Assembly: GCA_009859145.1 (NCBI GenBank)
Contig: VRVR01000008.1
Coordinates: 71,494 to 135,493, forward strand
Length of the DNA: 64,000 nt
Source of the DNA: Andalucia godoyi
Taxonomy: Eukaryota > Discoba > Jakobea > Jakobida > Andaluciidae
Direction: 5' to 3'
Under the pieces are notes generated by a model that saw only the letters and a program-made list of their open reading frames with translations, did no database searches and was not told where the DNA came from. Below are positions 17,499-26,439 of this stretch, one piece after another (within the stretch, counting starts at the first letter, position 1; every line of letters starts with the position of its first letter). The position numbers and the translations under genes were made by a program.

Positions 17499-19682
17499 AT
17501 GCATCCATCCGCTGCGCCGCCCGCGTCCTCGTTGCCATACTACCATCTTGCGCCGTCTTACCCTCTTTCGTTTCCCACTCCACCACCCCTTGCTGCTCCG
17601 CTTTCACTTTCCAGCCATTTCCAATCTCCGCTTTCCTCTTCCACAGCCACGCATCACAATCATCCTGCATACCAACCACAGCAGGTGCTCGAACAGCATC
17701 ACCAGTTGTTATTGCAACAACAGCAACAGCAGCAGCAGTATTTGGGGAAATCTGGACGGGGCGCTCAAGGAACACACGAGACGATCCGAAAACGAACCCG
17801 TCATGCGTCTCCGTCGCACTCTTCTTCGGACAATGAACGCCAATTCCGGCATCCCACTCATGGTCGTCGTGTAGATGAGGACGAGGAAGACGAAGACGAA
17901 GACGAAGACGAAGACGAGGATGCGCTTCCCTCCAGGCCCGACATCAACCACCCCACAACCACTAACAACAACGGCAATAGCAATAGCAATAGCAATAGCA
18001 GTAGTAGCAGTGCGCTTGGAAATGCAAGTGCGAATGGACAGAGAGTTGCAAAGGCATGCACAGAGTGTCGATCCCTGAAGCGATCGTGTGATGGAAATGT
18101 CCCGTGTTCTCGGTGTGTAGAGCGCGGTGTTGCTCATCTGTGCTCCTATATCCCGCGCAAGAAGCGAACGACTTCCAGAAACAAGCACAAGGTATCTGAG
18201 AATAATACCAGCACCAGGAACAGCAAAGCCATTGCGAATGGGGTTGGAGGCGGGATCGCTGATGCCGACACAGGAACGTCCTCGGCAAGCACGATCTCCG
18301 TGGCGATGACGCAAGCTGGGCGATCCACTCCAAGCGCATTTTCGCCTTTGCCATTGCGCCCCGCACGTGTTGTTTCTCCCTCTGCTAGTCACTCTACAAA
18401 TGTCAGTAGTGCTGGGTCTTGTGCGACTGGTGGAGGTCATGCCACACCGTTACTCGGATACTCTCCTCTGCCGGAGTCATCGTCAACATCATGTTCGTCC
18501 TCGTCATCCTGCTCCTCATCATCGTCTGCTGCTGCTGCTGCTGCTGCTGGTGCACCTGCATCAACATCGTCGTCATCAGGTACGAGTGCTGCAGTCATGC
18601 CATTGTCATCATCGTCCTTACAGCTTCTTCAGTCGCAGTCGCAGTCACAGTCACAGTCGCAGTCGATGGGAATCGCGATGTATGAGCGATCGCCGTTCAA
18701 CTTTTCAGTCTCGAATTTTATTGCAACGCCGACAATCACATCAGATTTCTGGGGTGACGCATCTCCATTTACTCGATCGTTTTCCAATTCGATGCTTCCG
18801 TCCTCTTCCACGGGAGGAAACACGTCCACGATCGCATCGGCAGAAATCAAATCAGAGCTTCCATCTGCTTCCTCTTCTTCTTCCTCTTCTTCTTCTTCCT
18901 CTTCCTCTTCCTCTTCTTCCTCTTCCTCTTCTTCTTCTTCTGCTGCTGCTGCTTCCTCATCTTCTTCCTCTGCTACTGTTGCCACTGTATCCGATGAGGG
19001 CTCCGGTTCTGCTGTTGATGAAGAAGCGACGAAAGCGTCAATGACAACGACCGAAGCATCAGGTTTGCATCCGCTGGCGATGGAGATTATGAATTCGCAA
19101 GACCCGTTTGTACGGTCGAGTCCGATGTTCCGGTACTTGTCAAAACACATTGCGGCGATTGATGTACCGACGCTTCATTTTGTTCGCGAATTTCTGCGAA
19201 CAGTTTCCGAGGAAGAACAGAAAGCCGGTGCGGGAGGGTCACTTTGCCCTGGAAAGATGCATGCAGACTCTATTGATGTGGATGCGTTGCTTCGAAAGGA
19301 TGCCGTGTTGCGAACCGCGATTGAGAATGCAGTGGGCGTGCTCAACACGCTTGCATTTCCGGCGTTCATTATGGTGAACAAGGGCCGAATGTACCGGTAC
19401 AACAGCGCACTCGTCGAGCTCAGTCCATTCACTCGCGAGGAGCTGGACGCTGAGCAGTTCGACGTGCTCGAGCTCTTTGCAGAAGAGTCTCTCGTCAGCT
19501 TCATGCAGACCATTCTCAGGATTCGACACAATCGAAGACTCAATTCCATCACAATGAAGTCTGTCCTCAAAAAGAAGAACGGCGACAGAACTCCATACAT
19601 TGCAGGATGGACATTCTTCAAGGATCGACACGACACCATGATTTGTGGCTCTTTGGTTGTCCTCATGCCTTTTCCCACGTAG
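17499..19682 (+). CDS. Zn2Cys6-PAS transcription factor, array member 1
   Basis: A likely DNA-binding regulator of 727 residues. The N-terminal 185 residues are Pro/Gln/His-rich with an acidic EDEDEDED run. The fungal-type zinc cluster CTECRSLKRSCDG...CSRCVERG...CSYIPRKKR lies at about 187-220. A long spacer of Ser, Gln-Ser and Ala repeats follows, then a helical block (HPLAMEIMNSQDPFVRSSPMF) and the C-terminal PAS-like domain (LAFPAFIMVNKGRMYRYNSAL, SPFTREEL, DVLELF, ending LMPFPT). The order zinc cluster then PAS is known from fungal Ert1/Rds2/AcuK regulators of gluconeogenesis. Ligand and targets are unknown. The ATG at 17499 is chosen because the upstream in-frame part is hydrophobic and non-conserved. 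It is the only + strand member and converges with member 2. Confidence 0.85.
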   Translation: MHPSAAPPASSLPYYHLAPSYPLSFPTPPPLAAPLSLSSHFQSPLSSSTATHHNHPAYQPQQVLEQHHQLLLQQQQQQQQYLGKSGRGAQGTHETIRKRTRHASPSHSSSDNERQFRHPTHGRRVDEDEEDEDEDEDEDEDALPSRPDINHPTTTNNNGNSNSNSNSSSSSALGNASANGQRVAKACTECRSLKRSCDGNVPCSRCVERGVAHLCSYIPRKKRTTSRNKHKVSENNTSTRNSKAIANGVGGGIADADTGTSSASTISVAMTQAGRSTPSAFSPLPLRPARVVSPSASHSTNVSSAGSCATGGGHATPLLGYSPLPESSSTSCSSSSSCSSSSSAAAAAAAGAPASTSSSSGTSAAVMPLSSSSLQLLQSQSQSQSQSQSMGIAMYERSPFNFSVSNFIATPTITSDFWGDASPFTRSFSNSMLPSSSTGGNTSTIASAEIKSELPSASSSSSSSSSSSSSSSSSSSSSSSSAAAASSSSSSATVATVSDEGSGSAVDEEATKASMTTTEASGLHPLAMEIMNSQDPFVRSSPMFRYLSKHIAAIDVPTLHFVREFLRTVSEEEQKAGAGGSLCPGKMHADSIDVDALLRKDAVLRTAIENAVGVLNTLAFPAFIMVNKGRMYRYNSALVELSPFTREELDAEQFDVLELFAEESLVSFMQTILRIRHNRRLNSITMKSVLKKKNGDRTPYIAGWTFFKDRHDTMICGSLVVLMPFPT
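18880..18945 (+). repeat. TCT/TCC tract coding poly-Ser
   Basis: A trinucleotide tract inside array member 1 encodes an uninterrupted Ser run in the spacer. It reads as poly-Glu on the other strand, which makes a spurious acidic ORF there. Confidence 0.9.
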
Positions 19683-19946
19683 TCGAGGGCAGTCCACGCC
19701 CATCTCTCTCTGTACAACATACGGTCACTATCCGCATCTTATGATTGCATTGGCATTCAGAATTCCGGATGGTCTCTGTCGAAATGATATGATATTCTCG
19801 TCTCGTCTCGTCTTTTTTGTTCTTTTTATTTATTTTTTATTTATTTAATAGGCATCGTTACGATGTTGATGTAAATGTAAATGTACACCGGAAAGAAAAA
19901 AGTAAAAGTATAAATAATCAGAGAGAGGGAAGGGGCGGAAAGTAAA

Positions 19947-21707
19947 CTATTCGGACGGGAGCTCTGGGAGCAACACGGAGGGTATAGGAATGAGCTGCAT
20001 GAGCGTGCACAGGACGATTCCGTTTTGCGAGTGTCTGATGAAGGTGATCGCGTTGAGGTATTCTACGCGTTGGTGGTCGCGACGTTTGACATGGCATCGA
20101 AGAGACAGTGTTTGCATGCCGCGGTTCATATGCGCACTCATGAGCTGCTGGATGCCGTCGTTCATAACACCTTCGTCCGAGTTGACCTTGACGTCGAACA
20201 GGTCAATCACTTCGAAACTACCACTCTCGAGATCGGAACGGGGGAAAGGAAGCAAATCCACAAGGACACTGTTTACACGGCTCAGACAGCCCTTGTGATC
20301 CACGATAAAGGCCGGAAACAATGTTGAATCCATAATCCGGTGTGCCTTCTCAAGGCTGTGAGCAGCCGTCGGATCCACAACCGCAATGTTTTTCAGAAAA
20401 TCGGGCCCAAGCTGCGCTGCCATCATGAGCTCATCACGCAGTTTTGTAAAGAGAAACGGCCGATGCTGCAGGATAAGCTGCAGAGCGTCGGGCCGCACGT
20501 TGTGAAGATTTTTAGACAACAAACGAAACAAAGGAAATTTCTCAAGCAAATCGTCCGGGGTGTCGCGCAACAATAGATGGAAGAGTTGCATCGTCGACAG
20601 CGATGCAGCTGTTTGCGAACTGATAACGGTACCCGTTGATGCACCGGAAGTCGGCAATGCACCACTGGATAAAGACGAAGATGCGGAGGCAGACATGGAA
20701 GACGAAGACGAAGATGACAATCCTGGAAATGCATGGTCAGTACTGCTGGAGCCAAATGCTGGAGTAAACGACGCAAGGTCAAAGAGCCAAGACTCATTGG
20801 CGTGTGACGATGGAGAATGGGGTGAAGCGAATGTTGCAAACTGCCCAGAGTCCAACTGGCTGAGGAAACTCATCAGATCGGATGGAAGATCGCCAGCACC
20901 AACCGAAGGAACCAGGGATTGGAGTGGGTTGGTGTTAGCGATCGCATCAAACTGGATGCCATGCCCATTCCCGTCGCTGGATCCAAACGATTGGTTGCCA
21001 ACACTCAATGATTTCGCCGTTTCTGACGCTGACAATGTTGATAGCGACGATGATGACGACGAAGATGAAGAAGACGAAGAAGACGAAGAAGATAAAGCAG
21101 ATGGAGACAATGCACTCGCAATAGGCATAGAAATTGTAGCTTCCTTCGAAAATGCATTTCCAACAAACGACGTATCCGAGCTTGAATTGGACCGCGATCG
21201 ATATTCATGAGACTGCGGTGCTGGCGACGACGACGACATAAAGTCATTTGATGCAGAGGAGTATGGCGATGCATAACTGTGGCTTGGCGAAATCGTCTGA
21301 AGGCGCCGCGTGGCGACCAAGTTTTGAGCATTGAGCAGCTTTGGAATGGGTACATTGACGCTCTCTGGACCAATTCGGCGTTGCTTCTTTTTCCGTGGGA
21401 GATACGAACAAAGATCTCCAATTCCTCGCTCAATACACCGCCCACACGGTTCTTGTCCATCACAGGACCTCTTAATCTCTCGGCAACAAATACACGCCTT
21501 CGGCACACGCTTGGTGCGCGAATTGTCCGCCGACACATCGTTTGGATTCACAGAATTCCCTCGGTCTTCTTCTTCTTCAACCTCGTGGTCTCCTCTTCCT
21601 CCACCACCACCCCCAGCTTCTTGAACAGACGAAACAAATATCGTTACTTCTGGATGTGGTCTCTTCTTTGATGCAACTTCAGCTATGGAAGTCGACTGTT
21701 TTTGCAT
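19947..21707 (-). CDS. Zn2Cys6-PAS transcription factor, array member 2
   Basis: This 586-residue protein starts at the ATG at 21707 (MQKQSTSIAEV). The extension to 21989 is a run of Leu/Phe codons from AT-rich DNA and was excluded. A Gly-rich then Glu-rich stretch precedes the zinc cluster CICCREIKRSCDG...CGRCIERG...CSYLPRKKK at 72-105. A Ser-rich spacer with a 20-residue Ser run follows. The helical block is LLEKFPLFRLLSKNLHNVRPDAL. The PAS-like domain reads LFPAFIVDHKGCLSRVNSVLV, LLPFPRSDL, EVIDLF and YLNAITFIRHSQNGIV. A short tail after LIPIP is unique to this copy. It is likely nuclear; target genes are unknown. Confidence 0.85.
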   Translation of the reverse strand: MQKQSTSIAEVASKKRPHPEVTIFVSSVQEAGGGGGGRGDHEVEEEEDRGNSVNPNDVSADNSRTKRVPKACICCREIKRSCDGQEPCGRCIERGIGDLCSYLPRKKKQRRIGPESVNVPIPKLLNAQNLVATRRLQTISPSHSYASPYSSASNDFMSSSSPAPQSHEYRSRSNSSSDTSFVGNAFSKEATISMPIASALSPSALSSSSSSSSSSSSSSSSLSTLSASETAKSLSVGNQSFGSSDGNGHGIQFDAIANTNPLQSLVPSVGAGDLPSDLMSFLSQLDSGQFATFASPHSPSSHANESWLFDLASFTPAFGSSSTDHAFPGLSSSSSSSMSASASSSLSSGALPTSGASTGTVISSQTAASLSTMQLFHLLLRDTPDDLLEKFPLFRLLSKNLHNVRPDALQLILQHRPFLFTKLRDELMMAAQLGPDFLKNIAVVDPTAAHSLEKAHRIMDSTLFPAFIVDHKGCLSRVNSVLVDLLPFPRSDLESGSFEVIDLFDVKVNSDEGVMNDGIQQLMSAHMNRGMQTLSLRCHVKRRDHQRVEYLNAITFIRHSQNGIVLCTLMQLIPIPSVLLPELPSE

Positions 21708-22616
21708 TATTTCAAAACAACTAAAATTAACATAAGAAAGCAGCACAAGAAGCAGCTCGATGATAATTAGCAACAACCACAACCAAAACAACAGCAGGAA
21801 CAGGAACAGGAACAGGAACAATAATAAATAATGATATGATAATAAACGATACTTCAGTAACAAATATAATCGAAAGAGAACAAAATAGTACTTTGGAAGA
21901 AGAAGAAGAAAACCATTGCTACTCGTTGGAATAATCGGATTGCGGCACTTTGAAGGATGAAAGAAAAAGTCCGATGCGGAAGTATACATAAGCAGAGACG
22001 GTCGTGCTTATGCACGCTCGGCCAAAATTCAGCCGGTGACACAGGCTCCGCATTTTCGACACTCTTTAACGCAGCATCCGTAGCCATCTATCATTCTATC
22101 ATTCGTTGGTTTCACTTTTTGCAACGTCTGTTCCATAAGGCGACCGAGTATCGCGAGCGCCATGTTACCAGGGGCCTATCCGCTTCCCGGCAACAGGATG
22201 CAAGACTGAATATGCATGTCTATTCGTAGATATGCATACTCAGTGTATAATGTAGGCGCACTTGGGTGCGATTCCCGATTACAAAAACAGGGCGCTCCTC
22301 GGTGTTACGCCAGCGCGTCAATAGCTTGCAATATCGTCACAGTTCGCACTGCAAACAAGACAAGACGAGCTGCTTACTTATTAGATGATTCGCGGACGCC
22401 AGTATAAGAGAAGGGGAAGAAAAAACAAAGGAAAAAGGAAAAAGGAAGAAGAAGAAAGCGAAACATGAAATTATGTACGTTTATGCGTCTCTGCCCGATG
22501 GAAAGTAAAATAATAATGAAAAAAGAATGAAATGAGCATAATAAAATAACAGTCGATCTAGATTAGCAGCAGCACTAGTGCTATGAGACGAGGTGGGAGT
22601 GCAATGCTACGTTCCG
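21708..22616. other. Intergenic region holding a Fanzor-like relic
   Basis: AT-rich DNA upstream of member 2, then the mobile-element relic at about 22000-22260. Purine-rich DNA leads to the 3' end of member 3. No intact gene was seen. Confidence 0.55.
22000..22260 (+). mobile_element. TnpB/Fanzor-type relic A (internally deleted)
   Basis: Fragments read YHSIIRWFHFLQRLFHKATEY and RERHV, the region just before the zinc ribbon in TnpB/Fanzor nucleases, and then jump directly to GLSASRQQDARLNMHVYS. The part between, coding the zinc ribbon and RuvC-III in relic B, is missing. The last 90 bases, from GGGGCCTATCCGCTTCCCGG to GTAGGCG, are almost identical to relic B at 62624-62717. It is flanked by ATATGCAT repeats. 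Non-functional. Confidence 0.7.
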
Positions 22617-24884
22617 CTATCGTGTGATTGGATAAAGCTGAAGAGATGCACCAATCATGCGGAGTGTCGATGGGTTTCTCAAAACAACAAGAGACGCAAC
22701 ACATTCCTCGGACGATCCGGAAGGAGAATGCTTCAGCGAACAGCGGAAATGAACGCGCCCGTTATGTTCCAGATCGACCGCACACTGCATGGCCTGCGCG
22801 ATCCGCGCAGAAGAAGAAGAAGTAGTAGTAGTAGTAGTAGAAGAACTGGTAGAAGAAGAAGAACTCGGTTGCAAATGCGAGCTTGTTGAGAATGGCATTC
22901 CAAAGTAACCAGCAGTCAGCGTAGCCGCAATGCACACAGTCGGCAGTGCAAACTCTAGAATGTCAAAGAGATTGGCATCGACAAGAAAAAGATTATCGCT
23001 TCCAATACTTCCAATCTGCGATTTGCCGTCATAATTCACATACTGCGCACCCAGGCGATTCACCATGTGAACGGTGCAGTTGGGACTCATCCAAAAAGAC
23101 GGCGTCTGGACAGAGATGTTTGGGTCCGCCATAACAGATGCTCCCAGAAACGCACGATCCTCTATCTGCATATTGTTCACAAAATGCGAGTTCGACGCAT
23201 CCGTCCCTTCGAGTGAGGATGCTGCTGCGAGAACCATTCGCAACGAAAACAATACTTGCACTACTTCCAGCGACAAGCTTGCCATCCACGATGTGTCGGA
23301 CGCCGCTTTCTGCAGTGCCTTGTACAGTCCCGTGGAAGCAAATAATACAGAATGCGGCGTTTCGACTAAATCCTTCAGATACGCATTCATCGAAGGGCCG
23401 TTCAGGTTATAATTCAAGGAATGATTGCCGCTGATGCTCAGCCCTGGCTCTGCCGCAGCTCTGCTGTTGCTCGTACTATTGTTCGTACTATTGTTCGTAC
23501 TCGAGCTGCTGCTCGACGACTTGGAAACACCAGAAGTCGGTGAAATGGAAGATGCTGAATTGGAGATATACGACGTCGTTGTCAAGGACAGTCCGTTTTT
23601 GCCAGAATCATGGTCAGCACTGCGGTTGGAATGCGCATAGTCGCTATAATCGTGGAAGGTGTACTTGCTGACGCTCTTGTGATCCAGCGAGAGAAATGGA
23701 GAAGAACTGGCCATGTGGTCCGAATTAGAGTTGGCGGAACCACCACTCCCTATCCGCGAGCCACTGGCAATGCTTCCTGCTACACAGGACTCCGCATTCT
23801 GAAGAGGAAGTGGATGAGAGTGTGTATGTCTATTGTTGGAAGCCACAAAGGTGGAGGCCAAGGAGGATGCGGAGTTGGCAGATGATGATGCACTCGCGGG
23901 TCCATGATGATGGTGAGCGGTCGCCAATCCACTGCTCCCAGCACAAGCCGATGTAGACGGTGTGTTTGAGCCGGCGGTAGAAAGAAACGCATCTCCAATG
24001 GGCAATGAGGGAACCGGTACCGATGGCTTTCGAGTCGATTTCTGCGAGTGTTTCTTTCTTGGAACGTATCGACACTCATCTGGAATCCCGCGTTCGACGC
24101 ATCTGGAGCACGGGGTCTTTCCATCGCAGGCGCGCTTAATCTCACGGCAGCATACACAAGCAGCTGGGATTCTGACTGCCTTTTGATTGGCATCGGCACT
24201 GCTCTTTCGGCTCCCTCCTGGTCCTCCGAGAGACGCCGCCAAACACCCATGGATGACGGAATTGTTGTTGTTCACGTCAAAGAAATCTTCTTCCGAGGAA
24301 CATGGACTCGTCACATCCTGGATGTCCATGGGTGAATGCACGGAGCCCAACGCAACTTTTGAAGTAGCATGTCCGTTTGAAAACTCCTCCTTAGCGAAAC
24401 TCTCAGATCGATCGTGAGTGCCAACAACACCGTTTCTGAAACCAAGTTGGAGCACGGACGCATCCAGTACGGGGCCCTTGGGAATGTCAATTGCTGGTGC
24501 AAACGCGGGGGGAAACAGCATGCCATACTGCGACTGCAGAGCGGTCCATGGATCGGAGTGACTGGCAATTTCCAGATCGCCGTGCAGCCTCGACGGGTCG
24601 GAATTGCTGCCCCCTGGACCAAATGAATCGCCGTTCTGCTGGGCTACCGATTGCGGGAAAGAGCTGCCACTCAAGAACTGCTGTGGATTGAAGAACGGAG
24701 GCGGCTGAAAGTTGAACGCCGGCTGCACGGTACCGTTCGCCGCAAGAAACGCGCTCAATGTCTCGAAACTCAAAATTGGTGGAGGAGGCGGGGGCACAGC
24801 ATTTGCAGTTGAAAGACCCTGTGATCCACTGATGTGGTCTAGCCCAGACTGCACAGGATTCTGGAGGGTTGTCCAAGGATCCAT
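22617..24884 (-). CDS. Zn2Cys6 transcription factor, array member 3 (divergent PAS)
   Basis: A 755-residue regulator from the ATG at 24884 (MDPWTTLQNP). The N-terminus is Pro/Phe-rich, and the DPWT motif recurs at about 90 (SDPWTALQSQ). The zinc cluster CVCCREIKRACDG...CSRCVERG...CRYVPRKKH lies at about 240-275. A long Ser/Asn/His-rich spacer follows. The C-terminal part keeps the array layout (helical block, then about 200 residues ending LQLYPITR) but lacks the FPAFI and RHS motifs and has a Ser/Thr insert. The PAS-like fold is therefore inferred from position and weak pattern only. It is the largest member. An in-frame upstream extension to 25037 is Cys/Leu-rich and unlikely. Confidence 0.8.
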   Translation of the reverse strand: MDPWTTLQNPVQSGLDHISGSQGLSTANAVPPPPPPILSFETLSAFLAANGTVQPAFNFQPPPFFNPQQFLSGSSFPQSVAQQNGDSFGPGGSNSDPSRLHGDLEIASHSDPWTALQSQYGMLFPPAFAPAIDIPKGPVLDASVLQLGFRNGVVGTHDRSESFAKEEFSNGHATSKVALGSVHSPMDIQDVTSPCSSEEDFFDVNNNNSVIHGCLAASLGGPGGSRKSSADANQKAVRIPAACVCCREIKRACDGKTPCSRCVERGIPDECRYVPRKKHSQKSTRKPSVPVPSLPIGDAFLSTAGSNTPSTSACAGSSGLATAHHHHGPASASSSANSASSLASTFVASNNRHTHSHPLPLQNAESCVAGSIASGSRIGSGGSANSNSDHMASSSPFLSLDHKSVSKYTFHDYSDYAHSNRSADHDSGKNGLSLTTTSYISNSASSISPTSGVSKSSSSSSSTNNSTNNSTSNSRAAAEPGLSISGNHSLNYNLNGPSMNAYLKDLVETPHSVLFASTGLYKALQKAASDTSWMASLSLEVVQVLFSLRMVLAAASSLEGTDASNSHFVNNMQIEDRAFLGASVMADPNISVQTPSFWMSPNCTVHMVNRLGAQYVNYDGKSQIGSIGSDNLFLVDANLFDILEFALPTVCIAATLTAGYFGMPFSTSSHLQPSSSSSTSSSTTTTTTSSSSARIAQAMQCAVDLEHNGRVHFRCSLKHSPSGSSEECVASLVVLRNPSTLRMIGASLQLYPITR

Positions 24885-25060
24885 CGCTGATCTGATGTGA
24901 CAGCAGCCGGAAATCAGAAAAAGGACACAAGAGCCACCAGATGAACCACAGGTCGACAAAACGGGCGGGGGGAGGAAAGCCAAAAGGGTCCAAGTGTGCA
25001 GATCGGTTCTGAGCAAGCACAAACAAAATGAACTCACAATCGCTGGAAATTGATACTCGG

Positions 25061-25108
25061 TCTCTCTGTCTCTCTGTCTCTCTGTCTCTCTGTCTCTCTG
25101 TCTCTCTG
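25061..25108 (+). repeat. Tandem TCTCTCTG repeat (6 copies)
   Basis: Six perfect copies of an 8-base unit lie about 180 bases upstream of array member 3. Confidence 0.95.
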
Positions 25109-25982
25109 ATTAGCAGTGGCGGCAGCAGTAGTGGCAAAAGAAAAAAAGAAGAAGAGACAGGAAGAAGAAGAAGAAGAAGAAGAAGAGAGAGAGGAAGATA
25201 GATGTATCCAGGATGAAGCAACAAAATTGGAGGAAGACAGCCAGTGAACGGGAGATGTGACAGCACGGAAATCCTAGCGGCAAAAACAATTAAAAGAGGG
25301 AGTCGATGCAGCCTGGGAGGAAAGGGGGAAAAGAGGGAGTCCACAATCAACAACGGAATCGAAAGCAGGTTCCCTGAAGGCGAGGAGAGTGCAATCAGCA
25401 ATGGTTCCCTCCTTCGAGATGAACGGGAAGAGTCCGATACAGTCACAGACGACCAGCAAGCGAGCACGGTTCCGCAGTTTCCATTACCTCGCAGGCTGTC
25501 AACAGCATACAGAGAGCTCATGCATGTCTATCATTTTTGATCCCGACAGCAAGCATCGTCGAATTCGACTGCAATTAACGTTTGCTGCGGCGGTCTGTAC
25601 ACTTTGGACACTCGATTGCGAGCACTACAGATTCGTCGTCGATGCAAGACGCGTCAGGTTTCCCCCCAAGCGCCAATTGGCTGCATCCTCCAGACACTTA
25701 GACGTTCTGCTGCTCCAGAAGCTGTCGTCCTTTTGAGAAGGGGAGACGTTGCTGGGCCACGACATCCCTGGTACTACACGCACAAGCAAAAAACCACGTC
25801 TCGCTTGCCAAACGTTCCCCAACATGTTATCCACTCTTTTGCCTGCTTTACCCCACTCACCTCACCCAGAAATTATCGAAAACTGGCCCACTGACCAATG
25901 TGAGCGGTACGATTGTGTCCTGTTGCGACATCTGGAATGGTGTTGAAAAAGAAGGACGACGAATTAACGACAAGACTGCTCG

Positions 25983-26145
25983 TCGGGGTGCTGCTTGTGG
26001 TCGCTTCCAACTCCGACAAAGGCTGCTGCACAATGCGACAGAATACGCGGGCCGCGAGACCCACTTTGTGACCGAGGAGCACACCTCCAAGAAGACATGT
26101 GGACTTTGGGGCATCATTCATGCGCGGCAAGACGGAATCAAGGTT
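25983..26145 (+). mobile_element. TnpB/Fanzor-type relic C
   Basis: One open frame reads FQLRQRLLHNATEYAGRET, HFVTEEHTSKKTCGLWG and IIHARQDGIKV. This parallels relic B (FHFLQRLCHAATEY, VTEEYTSKTCGRCG, EIHARL) and the TnpB/Fanzor zinc-ribbon motif TSKTCxxCG. The second Cys of the first knuckle is Trp and an extra Lys splits SKTC, so it is inactive. Its right end was not found; the sequence passes into TTTA repeats. Confidence 0.65.
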
Positions 26146-26439
26146 TTATTTATTTATTTATTTGTTTTTGGGTTTTGTTTTGTCATTTTGCGAATCAGCA
26201 GCAGCATCGCCACGATGCAAAAAGCGCCCTTTGCCCCTTTTTTTGTGTTGCTTCCTCTTCCCCAGCGATGGAGGCCAGATTCCAAAACAGATTGGATTCC
26301 AGACAATGGAATAAAATACTTCAATATCATTACTTTTTTTTAAAAAATTTAATAGATAGAATAATACTAAATAAAGAATTAAAAAATCGCATCGTGTGCT
26401 TGTCTCCACGGTTCCGTCGTTTGGTTCGCGACCACGCAG

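Larger units (their letters stand above)
24885..26439. other. Long intergenic region with repeats and a Fanzor-like relic
   Basis: Upstream of member 3 lie six copies of an 8-base repeat (25061-25108) and GAA-rich DNA. The stretch 25540-25980 has short open frames on both strands that match nothing recognised. Relic C lies at about 25983-26145, followed by TTTA repeats. Several antisense ORFs here are low-complexity and were not accepted. Confidence 0.5.

Noticed and set aside
18629-19150. Minus-strand ORF with a long poly-Glu run
   Set aside because: It is the antisense of the poly-Ser tract of array member 1; the sense strand has zinc-cluster and PAS motifs.
24487-25521. 344-codon minus ORF overlapping array member 3
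   Set aside because: It overlaps the conserved frame of member 3 and consists of Ser/Leu-rich translation of repeats.
25540-25980. Open frames suspected to be the N-terminal part of the Fanzor relic
   Set aside because: No RuvC-I or RuvC-II motif could be seen, so the relic was limited to the zinc-ribbon part.
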